Below, piece by piece: positions 7,136 to 14,272 of a stretch of DNA of 18,942 nt (positions are counted from its first letter, which is position 1; every line of letters starts with the position of its first letter). Source of the DNA: UBA11606 sp049437325 (lineage in GTDB: Bacteria; Actinomycetota; Acidimicrobiia; Acidimicrobiales; Aldehydirespiratoraceae); assembly GCA_049437325.1 (NCBI GenBank), contig JBMTIM010000053.1:1-18942 (forward strand). The letters run 5' to 3'. A program made the position numbers and the translations under genes. The notes beneath the pieces were generated by a model. It saw only the letters and a program-made list of their open reading frames with translations, had not been told where the DNA came from and ran no database searches.

Positions 7136-7141
7136 ACCCTA
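7136..7141 (-). promoter_or_regulatory. -10 box (TAGGGT) for the RNase H-SLOG gene, leaderless
   Basis: TAGGGT on the minus strand ends 7 nt before the GTG at 7128. It matches the TAnnnT-N6-8-start arrangement seen at nine other genes here. Confidence 0.5.
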
Positions 7142-7160
7142 CCCGTGGTTGAATGAAGCA

Positions 7161-9896
7161 ATGATCGATCACTACTCGCGTCAGCTCCCTGACATCGACC
7201 CGTCGGAGACCAAGGAGTGGATCGATTCGCTCGATGCCGTGGTGGGAGCGAAGGGCGCTCCACGAGCCCGCTACATCTTGGCGAAGCTTTTGGAGCGCTC
7301 CAACGAACTCCAGATCGGGGTGCCCCCCACCACGTCGACGCCCTACATCAACACGATTCCCGCTGAAGAACAGCCGTTTTTCCCCGGTAACGAGGACATC
7401 GAGCGGCGGATCCGTGCGTTCATCCGTTGGAACGCCGCTGCGATGGTCATCCGGGCCAACAAGTCTGCTGACGGAATCGGCGGTCACCTGTCGACCTACG
7501 CATCCAGTGCCTCGCTCTACGAGGTCGGGTTCAACCATTTCTTCAAGGGCAAGGACGACGGGCTCGCCGGCGACCACGTCTACTACCAGGGCCATGCTGC
7601 GCCGGGCGTCTACGCACGTGCCTTCCTCGAGGGTCGCCTGAGCGAGGCAAATCTCGACAACTTCCGCATGGAGATCGGCGGAAACGGCCTGTCGAGCTAC
7701 CCGCACCCGCGGCTCATGCCACATTTCTGGGAGTACCCCACCGTGTCGATGGGTCTCGGCCCCATCAACTCGATCTATCACGCTCGGTTCAACAAGTACC
7801 TCCATCAGCGACGCATCGAAGACACCAGCCAGAGCCAGATCTGGTCCTTCCTCGGCGACGGAGAGTGCGACGAACCCGAGACGCTCGGCGCGATCTCGCT
7901 CGCCGGCCGCTCCGATCTCGGCAACCTCAATTGGGTCATCAACTGCAACCTGCAGCGTCTCGACGGTCCGGTGCGTGGCAACGGAAAGATCATTCAGGAA
8001 CTCGAAGGCGTGTTTCGCGGTGCGGGTTGGAACGTCATCAAGGTCGTCTGGGGTTCAGCCTGGGACGAACTGCTTCATCGTGACGTCGACGGGGTTCTCC
8101 TCAACAAGATGAACCAGACGGTCGACGGCGAGTTTCAGCGATACGCAACCGAAGACGGTGCCTACATCCGGGAACACTTTTTCGGCCCCGATCCCCGCCT
8201 TCGCAAACTCGTCGAACACCTCAGCGATCGCGACATCGAGCATCTCCCTCGAGGAGGCCACGATTATCAAAAGGTGTACGCCGCCTTCAAACGAGCCTCC
8301 GAGATCACCGATCAACCGACGGTCATCCTCGCCAAAACGGTCAAGGGATGGACGCTCGGCGAAGGCTTCGAGGGTCGCAACGCCACCCATCAGATCAAGA
8401 AGATGACCAAAAACCAGCTGCTCGAACTCCGAGAGCGACTGAACATGGAAGTCGAGATTCCCGAGGCGAGCCTCGAGGGCGGAATCCCACCATATTTTCG
8501 TCCGTCGGAGGACTCCGAGGAGTACCGATACATGGTGCAGCGCCGCACTGCGCTCGACGGTTTCATCCCCAAGCGGGTCGTTCGGGATCGCCGACCACTC
8601 AAGGCGCCGTCTGCCGGTCCGTTCCTCGAGCTGCAAAAGGGCAGCTCGGGCCGTGCGGTCTCGACCACCATGGCGTTCACATCACTGTTGCGCGACCTCC
8701 TTCGCGACCAGGAGTTCGGTGAGCGGGTGGTACCGATCGTTCCCGATGAGGCGCGCACGTTCGGCATGGACTCGCTCTTTCGGGAATTCAAGATCTACGC
8801 CCCCCGGGGCCAGCTCTACGAGCCCGTGGACCATGATCTCTTGCTCTCCTACTCCGAAGCGACCGATGGTCAGTTGCTCGAGGAGGGCATCACCGAGGCG
8901 GGCTCCATGGCCTCATGGATTGCCGCAGGCACGAGCTACGCCAACACCGGTGTCCCGATGGTGCCCTTCTACACCTTCTACTCCATGTTCGGCTTCCAGC
9001 GGATCGGCGATCTTGCATGGCTCGCTGCGGATGCTCGCACCCGCGGCTTCTTGATGGGGGCCACCTCAGGGCGAACCACGCTCCTCGGCGAGGGTCTCCA
9101 GCACCAGGACGGGCACAGCCTGCTGCTCGCCGCCACCATTCCGGCGTGCGAGGCCTACGACCCAGCCTTCGCCTACGAACTCGGCGCCATCGTCGAGGAG
9201 GGTCTCGATCGCATGTATCCCGACGGGTCGATCGACGGTGAGGACGTCTTCTATTACATCGCCATCTACAACGAGAATTACGAGCAACCGCCGCGACCCG
9301 ATCATGTCGACAACCTCGACATCACGTCGGGGCTCTACAAGTTCGATCATGGCCCCGACCTCGGTGCCGATGCGCTTCGGGCCACGATCCTCTTCTCGGG
9401 CCCGTCGTACCTTGCGGCCAAGGATGCCCAGCACATCCTCGCTGAGCGCTACGGCATCGGAGCCGAACTCTGGAGTGTGACCTCGTACAAGCGGCTCCGG
9501 GAAGATGCCATCGACGTCCAACGTCGCAATCGACTCAACCCGTTGGGTGATCGGCTCGTCCCTCTGGTCACCCGCAAGCTCGAGGACAGCGATGGCCCGA
9601 TCATCGCCGTGTCCGACTGGATGGGTGCCGTCGTCGGCCAGATCAACCGTTGGACACCGCGCCCCATGTCGGTGCTCGGGACCGACGGTTTCGGGCGTTC
9701 CGACACTCGTGAGGCACTCCGGTCGTTCTTCGAGGTCGACGCAACGCACATCGTCGTCACCGTTCTCAACGCGCTTGCCCGCGACGGCGAGATCGAGCGA
9801 TCGGTGGTCGCCGAGGCAATCGAGCACTTCGGGATCGATCCCGACCGTCCCGATCCGGCTCATCCCGACACCGGGGCCACCACCCTGGGCCGGTGA
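7161..9896 (+). CDS. aceE: Pyruvate dehydrogenase E1 component, homodimeric type
   Basis: A 911-residue thiamine-diphosphate enzyme that decarboxylates pyruvate and acetylates the lipoyl arm of E2. The full-length single-chain E1 architecture is present: SADGIGGHLSTYASSASLYEVGFNHFF-like N-terminal core in the 110-135 region, the ThDP/Mg motif GDGECDEPE beginning at G232 and running to the downstream NLQRLDGPVRGN, the active-site loop containing GRNATHQIKKM (His equivalent to E. coli H407), and C-terminal transketolase-type segments (YSEATDGQLLEEGITEAG, GFGRSDTREALR). Length is close to other actinobacterial AceE proteins. The ATG at 7161 gives the conserved MIDHYSRQLPDIDPSETKEW start; no Shine-Dalgarno is evident, and a TTGAAT 6 nt upstream may be a leaderless -10. 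Its partners E2 and Lpd are encoded about 5 kb away on the other strand. It shares a GTGA with the next gene. Confidence 0.98.
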   Translation: MIDHYSRQLPDIDPSETKEWIDSLDAVVGAKGAPRARYILAKLLERSNELQIGVPPTTSTPYINTIPAEEQPFFPGNEDIERRIRAFIRWNAAAMVIRANKSADGIGGHLSTYASSASLYEVGFNHFFKGKDDGLAGDHVYYQGHAAPGVYARAFLEGRLSEANLDNFRMEIGGNGLSSYPHPRLMPHFWEYPTVSMGLGPINSIYHARFNKYLHQRRIEDTSQSQIWSFLGDGECDEPETLGAISLAGRSDLGNLNWVINCNLQRLDGPVRGNGKIIQELEGVFRGAGWNVIKVVWGSAWDELLHRDVDGVLLNKMNQTVDGEFQRYATEDGAYIREHFFGPDPRLRKLVEHLSDRDIEHLPRGGHDYQKVYAAFKRASEITDQPTVILAKTVKGWTLGEGFEGRNATHQIKKMTKNQLLELRERLNMEVEIPEASLEGGIPPYFRPSEDSEEYRYMVQRRTALDGFIPKRVVRDRRPLKAPSAGPFLELQKGSSGRAVSTTMAFTSLLRDLLRDQEFGERVVPIVPDEARTFGMDSLFREFKIYAPRGQLYEPVDHDLLLSYSEATDGQLLEEGITEAGSMASWIAAGTSYANTGVPMVPFYTFYSMFGFQRIGDLAWLAADARTRGFLMGATSGRTTLLGEGLQHQDGHSLLLAATIPACEAYDPAFAYELGAIVEEGLDRMYPDGSIDGEDVFYYIAIYNENYEQPPRPDHVDNLDITSGLYKFDHGPDLGADALRATILFSGPSYLAAKDAQHILAERYGIGAELWSVTSYKRLREDAIDVQRRNRLNPLGDRLVPLVTRKLEDSDGPIIAVSDWMGAVVGQINRWTPRPMSVLGTDGFGRSDTREALRSFFEVDATHIVVTVLNALARDGEIERSVVAEAIEHFGIDPDRPDPAHPDTGATTLGR

Positions 9897-10474
9897 AACC
9901 CGGCACGCTGTGGATCACGGCAGATCCTGAGGTCGACGGGCTCGTCAACTCCGACCCGCTGGCGTTGCTCATCGGGATGCTGCTCGACCAGCAGATCGCG
10001 ATCGAACTGGCCTTTCGCGGTCCACACCGTCTACGCGAGCGAATGGGCGTTCCGCTCGACGCAACGACGATTGCAATGTGGAACCCCGAGGAGTTCGCAG
10101 CCCTGTGCGCCCATCAACCTGCGATCCACCGCTTTCCTGTCGTCATGGCCAGACGCATCCAGGAGTTGTGCAGCCACGTGGCTGACGAGTACGCAGGCCG
10201 GCCGGAGCGGATCTGGCAACGCCGCCGCTCGGCCGAGACCGTTGCGGCCAACCTTCGCGCCGTTCCCGGTTTCGGTGATGAAAAGGTCCGGATCTTCCTC
10301 GCCGTTCTCGCAAAACGCTTCGGTGTTCGACCGGTCGGCTGGGAGACTGCAGCGGCTCCCTTCGGTGACGCGCTACCCAGGTCGGTTGCCGACATGGGCA
10401 GCGCCGAGGATCGCCTCGCTGTGCGCGCTTGGAAGAAGGCCCAAAAGGCCGCGGGAAAGGCGAAGGACGACTAG
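9893..10474 (+). CDS. HhH-GPD family protein (TIGR03252-like), uncharacterised
   Basis: A 193-residue protein resembling the endonuclease III superfamily member family TIGR03252, found widely in actinobacteria. It has LALLIGMLLDQQIAIELAFRGP near the N-terminus, a helix-hairpin-helix-like LRAVPGFGDEKVRIFLAVLAKRFG near 130, and VRPVGWE where catalytic family members carry VD(T/P)HV. The catalytic Asp of true base-excision glycosylases is therefore not apparent, and neither is the FeS-cluster Cys set, so glycosylase activity is doubtful. The GTG start overlaps the aceE stop (GTGA), which indicates translational coupling although no functional link to pyruvate dehydrogenase is known. Its stop shares CTAG with that of the convergent hydrolase gene. 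Confidence 0.85.
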   Translation: MKPGTLWITADPEVDGLVNSDPLALLIGMLLDQQIAIELAFRGPHRLRERMGVPLDATTIAMWNPEEFAALCAHQPAIHRFPVVMARRIQELCSHVADEYAGRPERIWQRRRSAETVAANLRAVPGFGDEKVRIFLAVLAKRFGVRPVGWETAAAPFGDALPRSVADMGSAEDRLAVRAWKKAQKAAGKAKDD

Positions 10475-11238
10475 GCGACGCCGGACAGCGCCGCCCGCTG
10501 GCGGTCGAGCCAACCGAGCAGCACCGCGATCGCTCGTGGATCGTGCCGGAGATGGTGTCGGGCACCCTGCACGATCCGGAGATCGGCGGAACCGTGTGCG
10601 TCGGCGACTGCTCTGGCATCGAACACCGGCACCGAATCGTCGTCGCTCCCGTGCACGACGAGCAGTTCACGAGGTGACAGACGCGCTGCTGCTTCAGCCG
10701 CTCGCACCGAGCGCAGGCCCTCCGACCAGGTCTCGAACGACGCCGGAAAGCGTTCGTCTCGCACGACACCCATTTCTCGGGCCAACAACAACAACTTGCG
10801 GGGGTTGCGAGCCCAGTCCTCGAAGTCGGCAGGCGCCGCAACGGCAGCCACCCCACGGATCGATGGATTGGATGCGGCCGCCTCGATCGCCAGTGCTCCT
10901 CCCGTCCCGAAGCCCATCAAGAACACGGCATCGACGTCGACCACGGACCGGAGATGGGCAACAGCCCCGTTCAAGTCTCGTAGCCAGCCGTTCAGCGAGA
11001 AGTTCCCTTCCGACTCGCCCACACCACGACTCGAGAATGCGAGGGCAACCCAGTCGTGATTGGCTGCAGCGCGGTCGGCAAGTTCGGGGAACGTCGCAGT
11101 GGAGTTTGCCCCGCCGCCTGCCTCGGCCGGAAAACCGTGAGCGATCACCAACCCGGGCTGGGCACGCTGGCGGATCTCCGCCGGTGTGGCGAGGTGGCAG
11201 GCGAGTTGGAGTCCGTCGACCGAGAAACGCTGTTCCAC
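10471..11238 (-). CDS. Alpha/beta-hydrolase fold protein with altered nucleophile elbow
   Basis: A 255-residue alpha/beta-hydrolase fold protein. It has the oxyanion-type HGFP segment (VIAHGFPAEAGGG), SSRGVGESEG, a candidate acid in VVHGSDDDSVP and a candidate base in the C-terminal GARHHLRHDPR. The nucleophile elbow, expected as GxSxG, reads GFGTGG, so the nucleophilic Ser is replaced by Gly. It is either a pseudo-enzyme or uses a different residue. The GTG at 11238 lies 7 bp after the stop of the upstream 65-residue gene, so the two are very probably co-transcribed. It ends in a CTAG shared with the convergent HhH gene's stop. Confidence 0.85.
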   Translation of the reverse strand: MEQRFSVDGLQLACHLATPAEIRQRAQPGLVIAHGFPAEAGGGANSTATFPELADRAAANHDWVALAFSSRGVGESEGNFSLNGWLRDLNGAVAHLRSVVDVDAVFLMGFGTGGALAIEAAASNPSIRGVAAVAAPADFEDWARNPRKLLLLAREMGVVRDERFPASFETWSEGLRSVRAAEAAARLSPRELLVVHGSDDDSVPVFDARAVADAHGSADLRIVQGARHHLRHDPRAIAVLLGWLDRQRAALSGVA

Positions 11239-11245
11239 GCGGTGC

Positions 11246-11443
11246 TCAGTTGGCCGGTTTGTAGCCGCGGTTGCGGGCCTCGGCCAGCGTGTCGGGCCCG
11301 AAACTCATCGCGAACGGGCTCGAGGCGATCTCGTTGATCTTCTCGATCACGGCTTCGTCGGTCGCCTCGTCGACGTCGTAGACCAGCTGTGTACGTTTGT
11401 CGCCGATGTAGCGGAAATGCTCGAAACGGTCGTGACGGTCCAT
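11246..11443 (-). CDS. Conserved-looking 65-residue protein, function unknown
   Basis: A small soluble protein of 65 residues starting MDRHDRFEHFRYIGDKRTQLVYDV. It is charged, with an amphipathic acidic middle (DEATDEAVIEKINEIA) and a conserved-looking C-terminus (FGPDTLAEARNRGYKP). I do not recognise a family. The frame is open further upstream but the ATG at 11443 is preferred: a TAGTCT -10 box sits 7 nt before it and a strong terminator hairpin lies just beyond, making any longer start implausible. It is followed after 7 bp by the alpha/beta-hydrolase gene. Confidence 0.75.
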   Translation of the reverse strand: MDRHDRFEHFRYIGDKRTQLVYDVDEATDEAVIEKINEIASSPFAMSFGPDTLAEARNRGYKPAN

Positions 11444-11450
11444 GGACCGG

Positions 11451-11456
11451 AGACTA
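11451..11456 (-). promoter_or_regulatory. -10 box (TAGTCT) for the 65-residue gene and hydrolase, leaderless
   Basis: TAGTCT on the minus strand ends 7 nt before the ATG at 11443, between the start codon and the upstream terminator hairpin. Confidence 0.55.
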
Positions 11457-11465
11457 GCGGGAACA

Positions 11466-11497
11466 CAACAGCCCGAGGCCGAAGCCCCGGGCTGTTG
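11466..11497. terminator. Strong intrinsic terminator-like hairpin, possibly bidirectional
   Basis: CAACAGCCCG (11466-11475) pairs perfectly with CGGGCTGTTG (11488-11497). After one A/C mismatch the stem continues with GGC/GCC closed by a CGAA loop. On the plus strand GTTTCGTTT follows; on the minus strand TGTTCC follows and AAACGAAACC precedes. No plus-strand gene ends nearby, so the likely role is to stop minus-strand transcripts coming from upstream (any transcript across 11498-11782 and the membrane-protein gene) before the next promoter. Confidence 0.7.
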
Positions 11498-11782
11498 GTT
11501 TCGTTTGCTGGAGATCTCGGATCGCGGTCCTGCTGATGCAGGCGACTCAGGTGTGACAAGTTCCCGAACCAACGACCCGAGGGTGGGTGGCTTGAATTCG
11601 CCAGGTTTCCAGCGGCTTGAGGCCTAGCGGCCAGCCACCTCCAAGGTCACAAAGGTACTACTAGGAATTTGGACCACCTCCTCTCTCTTGGTCCCCCCAG
11701 TGAAGCACATCTCGGGACCCTGTGTGGTCAGTTTCTGTGCCGCGGCAGCTCTCCGGGCCCGCAGCATCTGCAAGGTGAGCTG
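11498..11782. other. Non-coding interval with several inverted repeats; candidate structured RNA
   Basis: The interval from 11444 to 11782 (339 bp) holds no convincing gene. Beyond the terminator it contains nested complementarity: an outer TGTGAC (11552-11557) with GTCACA (11646-11651), an inner 7-bp GGTGGCT (11586-11592) with AGCCACC (11633-11639), and a GGCC-TAGC-GGCC hairpin (11621-11632) within that. A separate hairpin GGACCA (11671-11676) with TGGTCC (11689-11694) exposes AGAGAGAGGAGG in its loop on the minus strand. A TACCTT -10-like hexamer lies on the minus strand at the outer stem. I could not match it to tmRNA, SRP RNA, RNase P RNA, tRNA or a riboswitch I know. A minus-strand small RNA ending at the terminator would fit, but this is inference. 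Confidence 0.4.
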
Positions 11783-12250
11783 TCAATCGTCGGTGCCGGG
11801 AGTTGCGCCCGGTTCGACCGTTTCCCCTACGGCGCCGATCTCTTGCAGGTACCGCATCTGGAGATCGAGCACGCACACGACGTCGAGCGCATCGATCGCC
11901 TCACCGGCCGACAGTGCCGTCGCCACGACCGCATCGACTGCGGCATCGTCCATTGCGACCGATCCTTCACGCACGACGTCGCCGCCTGCGATCGTTTCAC
12001 CGTGCTCCGACGTTGCGCCAACCGAGGCAAACCAGTCGAGATGCCAACCGAGGATCTGTTCCAATTCTTCGAACGACAGTCGAGCGGTGACCTCGTCGGG
12101 CAGTCGGGCCGCAATCCACTCCGATGCTGCACGCAACTCGTACACCGCTGATGGACGCTCCGACTCGAGCTGCGACACCATTCGACCCACGGCGTACAGC
12201 GCGATCGTCAGCACGACGACAGCGCCCCCAACGAAGAACACCCAGGCCAT
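11783..12250 (-). CDS. Membrane-anchored protein of unknown function
   Basis: A 155-residue protein with one N-terminal membrane helix (about residues 2-24, VFFVGGAVVVLTIALYAVG) and a soluble, acidic domain facing one side of the membrane. The soluble part contains SAVYELRAASEWIAARLPDEVTARLSFEELEQILGWHLDWF, rich in helix formers, and ends in a low-complexity acidic tail (GTDD). I do not recognise the family with certainty. The ATG at 12250 is supported by a TACGCT box 7 nt upstream. The next gene downstream lies beyond the 339-bp non-coding interval. Confidence 0.75.
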   Translation of the reverse strand: MAWVFFVGGAVVVLTIALYAVGRMVSQLESERPSAVYELRAASEWIAARLPDEVTARLSFEELEQILGWHLDWFASVGATSEHGETIAGGDVVREGSVAMDDAAVDAVVATALSAGEAIDALDVVCVLDLQMRYLQEIGAVGETVEPGATPGTDD

Positions 12251-12257
12251 ACGCAGA

Positions 12258-12263
12258 AGCGTA
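12258..12263 (-). promoter_or_regulatory. -10 box (TACGCT) for the membrane-protein gene, leaderless
   Basis: TACGCT on the minus strand ends 7 nt before the ATG at 12250. Confidence 0.5.
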
Positions 12264-12292
12264 CGACCTGGGTGCCATCAGTTCTCAGTCGG

Positions 12293-12308
12293 GACGGTCT
12301 GGACCGTC
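12293..12308. repeat. 7-bp dyad between the acyl-CoA dehydrogenase stop and the next gene
   Basis: GACGGTC and GACCGTC are exact reverse complements separated by TG. There is no T-run on either side, so it is either a weak terminator for the acyl-CoA dehydrogenase transcript or an operator about 30 bp upstream of the TACGCT box. Confidence 0.4.
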
Positions 12309-12353
12309 TCGCCCGGTCACCACCGCACTCGGCGGGGTCCTCGCGCGACTGGG

Positions 12354-13469
12354 TCAGATACCGATTCGCTGCGCCAGGAGCTCGCGATGGTAGGTGGGGT
12401 CGCCGAACAGCAGCTCGGAGCTCTTGGCTCGCTTGAAGTACAGATGGGCCGGATGCTCCCACGTGAATCCGATGCCACCATGGATCTGGATGTTTTCCGC
12501 TGCGGCATGGAAGTACGCCTCTGAGCAGTAGCTCTTGGCCAGCGACGCGACCGAGGGAAGCTCGTCGTTCATCTCATTGGCGCACCAGCCTGCGTAGTAC
12601 GCAGCGGACTTGGCCGACTCGACCTCGAGCAACATGTCGGCGCACTTGTGCTTGATCGCTTGGAACGATCCGATCGGGCGACCGAACTGCACACGGACCT
12701 TGGCGTATTCGACCGACATGTCGAGACACATCTGCGCACCACCGACCTGTTCGGCGGCGAGCGCCACCGCGGCAAGATCGAGCACGGTGCTGAGCACGTC
12801 CCAGCCACCACCGTCGGTGCCGATGAGGGAGCCGTTCGCTCCGTCGAGCACGACCTTGGCCTGCTTGCGGGTCTGGTCCATCGTCGAAAGCGCCGTGGTG
12901 GTCACACCGGCACCGGACGGATCGACGGCGAAGAGCGACACGCCGGCATCGGTGCGGGCGGCGACGATCATGAGGTTGGCGGTGTGACCGTCGAGCACAT
13001 ACATCTTCGTGCCCGAGATCGAGTAGCCGTCCCCCGAGGCGGTGGCCTGCGCCGTGATCCCCGACTCGTCCCACTTTCCGTTCTCTTCGGTGAAGGCGAG
13101 CGTGGCCCGGGTCTCACCCGACGCAATACCGGGAAGGTGCGCGCTCTTGGCATCCTCGTCGCCGCTGTGCAGCAGCGTGTTGGCAGCGAGCACACAACTC
13201 GAGAAATAGGGGGCGCACAGCAGCGCTCGGCCCATCTCCTCGAGCACGACGATCTGTTCGATGAAGCCAAACCCTTGGCCGCCGTATTCCTCTGGAATGG
13301 CGAGGGCCTGCAAGCCCATCTGCTCGGCCATCTGGTTCCAGACGGCCTCGTCGAAGCCCTGTTCGGTGTCCATCTGTTCCCGGACTGCCGCCTCGTCCGA
13401 TTTGTCTTCGAGGAAGCTCCGAACGAAGTCGCGCAACTGGTCTTGTTCTTCAGAGAATGCGAAGTTCAT
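12354..13469 (-). CDS. Acyl-CoA dehydrogenase
   Basis: A 371-residue flavoprotein that introduces the alpha-beta double bond in an acyl-CoA thioester. N-terminal helices (MNFAFSEEQDQLRDFVRSFLEDK), the EEYGGQGFGFIEQIVVLEEMGRAL segment, the FAD-contacting ATLAFTEENGKWD, and the C-terminal signature QIHGGIGFTWEHPAHLYFKRA are all present; the middle reads VQFGRPIGSFQAIKHKCADM as expected for the fold. The TWEHPAHLYFKRA tail resembles mycobacterial FadE proteins, some of which work as alpha2-beta2 pairs with steroid or branched substrates; no partner subunit is adjacent, so the substrate cannot be assigned. The ATG at 13469 follows a TAGATT box by 7 nt. It is transcribed divergently from the toxin-antitoxin pair. 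Confidence 0.94.
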   Translation of the reverse strand: MNFAFSEEQDQLRDFVRSFLEDKSDEAAVREQMDTEQGFDEAVWNQMAEQMGLQALAIPEEYGGQGFGFIEQIVVLEEMGRALLCAPYFSSCVLAANTLLHSGDEDAKSAHLPGIASGETRATLAFTEENGKWDESGITAQATASGDGYSISGTKMYVLDGHTANLMIVAARTDAGVSLFAVDPSGAGVTTTALSTMDQTRKQAKVVLDGANGSLIGTDGGGWDVLSTVLDLAAVALAAEQVGGAQMCLDMSVEYAKVRVQFGRPIGSFQAIKHKCADMLLEVESAKSAAYYAGWCANEMNDELPSVASLAKSYCSEAYFHAAAENIQIHGGIGFTWEHPAHLYFKRAKSSELLFGDPTYHRELLAQRIGI

Positions 13470-13476
13470 GGTGCGG

Positions 13477-13482
13477 AATCTA
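13477..13482 (-). promoter_or_regulatory. -10 box (TAGATT) for the acyl-CoA dehydrogenase gene, leaderless
   Basis: TAGATT on the minus strand ends 7 nt before the ATG at 13469. Confidence 0.55.
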
Positions 13483-13509
13483 GCGACAGCGAGCAACGTT
13501 CGGAGCGTG

Positions 13510-13515
13510 TAGTGT
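13510..13515 (+). promoter_or_regulatory. -10 box (TAGTGT) for the toxin-antitoxin pair
   Basis: TAGTGT ends 8 nt before the ATG at 13524 and overlaps the left arm of the dyad at 13513-13532. Confidence 0.5.
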
Positions 13516-13532
13516 GTACGCGCATGTACACA
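13513..13532. promoter_or_regulatory. Probable autoregulatory operator of the toxin-antitoxin pair
   Basis: TGTGTAC (13513-13519) and GTACACA (13526-13532) are perfect 7-bp inverted arms around a 6-bp spacer. The dyad spans the end of the -10 box, the presumed transcription start and the antitoxin ATG. Phd/VapB-type antitoxins typically repress their own promoter by binding such a palindrome. Confidence 0.6.
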
Positions 13533-13829
13533 TCCGTCCGACAGCTCGGCGTCCGGGAACTCAGGGCCGACCTGGCGACACACGTGCGTCGGGCACAGGT
13601 CGGAGAGCGCATCATCATCACCGTCGACGGCCACCCTGCGGCGCAACTCGTCCCCATCACGCCGGTCGGCGAACCAACCATCGACGATTTGTCCGCTGCC
13701 GGACTTCTGCGGCGTCCCCTACGCGTCGACCGGCCCGACGCGCCGACCGATCTGCCCCTGCTTCCGATAGACATCACAGCCGATGGGGTGCTCGCCGATC
13801 TGCGCGGCGACCCGGCTCGACGGCGATGA
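13524..13829 (+). CDS. Phd/YefM-family antitoxin
   Basis: A 101-residue antitoxin. The N-terminal half, about residues 1-50, is the Phd/YefM DNA-binding fold (VRQLGVRELRADLATHVRRAQVGERIIITVDGHPAAQLVPI), and the C-terminal half is a Pro/Leu/Asp-rich extended tail suited to wrapping the toxin. It is predicted to neutralise the PIN toxin encoded next to it and to repress the shared promoter through the dyad covering its start. The ATG at 13524 is chosen because the frame upstream is antisense to the acyl-CoA dehydrogenase gene and the -10 box is 8 nt away. Its TGA overlaps the toxin ATG (ATGA). Confidence 0.9.
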   Translation: MYTSVRQLGVRELRADLATHVRRAQVGERIIITVDGHPAAQLVPITPVGEPTIDDLSAAGLLRRPLRVDRPDAPTDLPLLPIDITADGVLADLRGDPARRR

Positions 13830-14239
13830 TCCTCGCCCTCGATCCAAGTGCGCTGATCGAGCGGTACGCCGGCGGGCCGCACTGCGCGGTTGTCAACACA
13901 GCCATGGCGACCGCCGATGAGTGGGTGATATCGGACCTGGCCCGGGCAGAACTCTTGATGGCCCTCCACAGGCTGGCACCCGATCCCCACACCGCTGGCG
14001 AACTCACTGCCGCCGCACGAGCCGACATCGATGCGATGCTCGTCGTTCCGATCGATGATCGAGTACTTGGCCGAGCAGTCGAGATCGGAACGCTGTACAG
14101 CCTCCGAACCGTCGATGCTGTGCACCTGGCAGCGCTCGATCGACTGCCTCGCCCCCTGAGCCTTGCGACACTCGACGCTCGTCAGATGTCGGCCGCCGTC
14201 TCTCTCGACATCGAAGTGGTGACACCGGTCGAGATCTGA
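13826..14239 (+). CDS. PIN-domain toxin (VapC-like ribonuclease)
   Basis: A 137-residue PIN-domain protein, a metal-dependent endoribonuclease fold that inhibits growth by cutting specific RNAs when unopposed. The acidic catalytic set is visible: D6 (ALDPSALIERY), E42 (LARAELLMAL), D97 (TVDAVHLAAL) and D117 (LATLDAR), so it appears active. The ATG overlaps the antitoxin stop by four bases, indicating coupled translation. The pairing of a Phd-type antitoxin with a PIN toxin is common in actinobacteria, and the module is probably horizontally mobile, although composition is like its neighbours and no transposon remnant is visible. Confidence 0.9.
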   Translation: MILALDPSALIERYAGGPHCAVVNTAMATADEWVISDLARAELLMALHRLAPDPHTAGELTAAARADIDAMLVVPIDDRVLGRAVEIGTLYSLRTVDAVHLAALDRLPRPLSLATLDARQMSAAVSLDIEVVTPVEI

Positions 14240-14260
14240 ACCCGCGCCAACCGACCCGAC

Positions 14261-14266
14261 TACGGT
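14261..14266 (+). promoter_or_regulatory. -10 box (TACGGT), leaderless start of the 129-residue gene
   Basis: TACGGT ends 6 nt before the ATG at 14273. Confidence 0.45.
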
Positions 14267-14272
14267 CGCCCC

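Noticed and set aside
10071..11264. A 397-codon plus-strand frame over the HhH and hydrolase genes
   Set aside because: The product is Arg/Pro/Ser-rich without domains and overlaps two supported genes.
11586..11639. tRNA-like 7-bp acceptor pairing (GGTGGCT/AGCCACC)
   Set aside because: Only 54 nt apart, no T-arm, anticodon arm or CCA end; treated as part of an unassigned structure.
13510..14239. The toxin-antitoxin pair as part of a larger mobile island
   Set aside because: No integrase, transposase, flanking repeats or composition change is visible around it.
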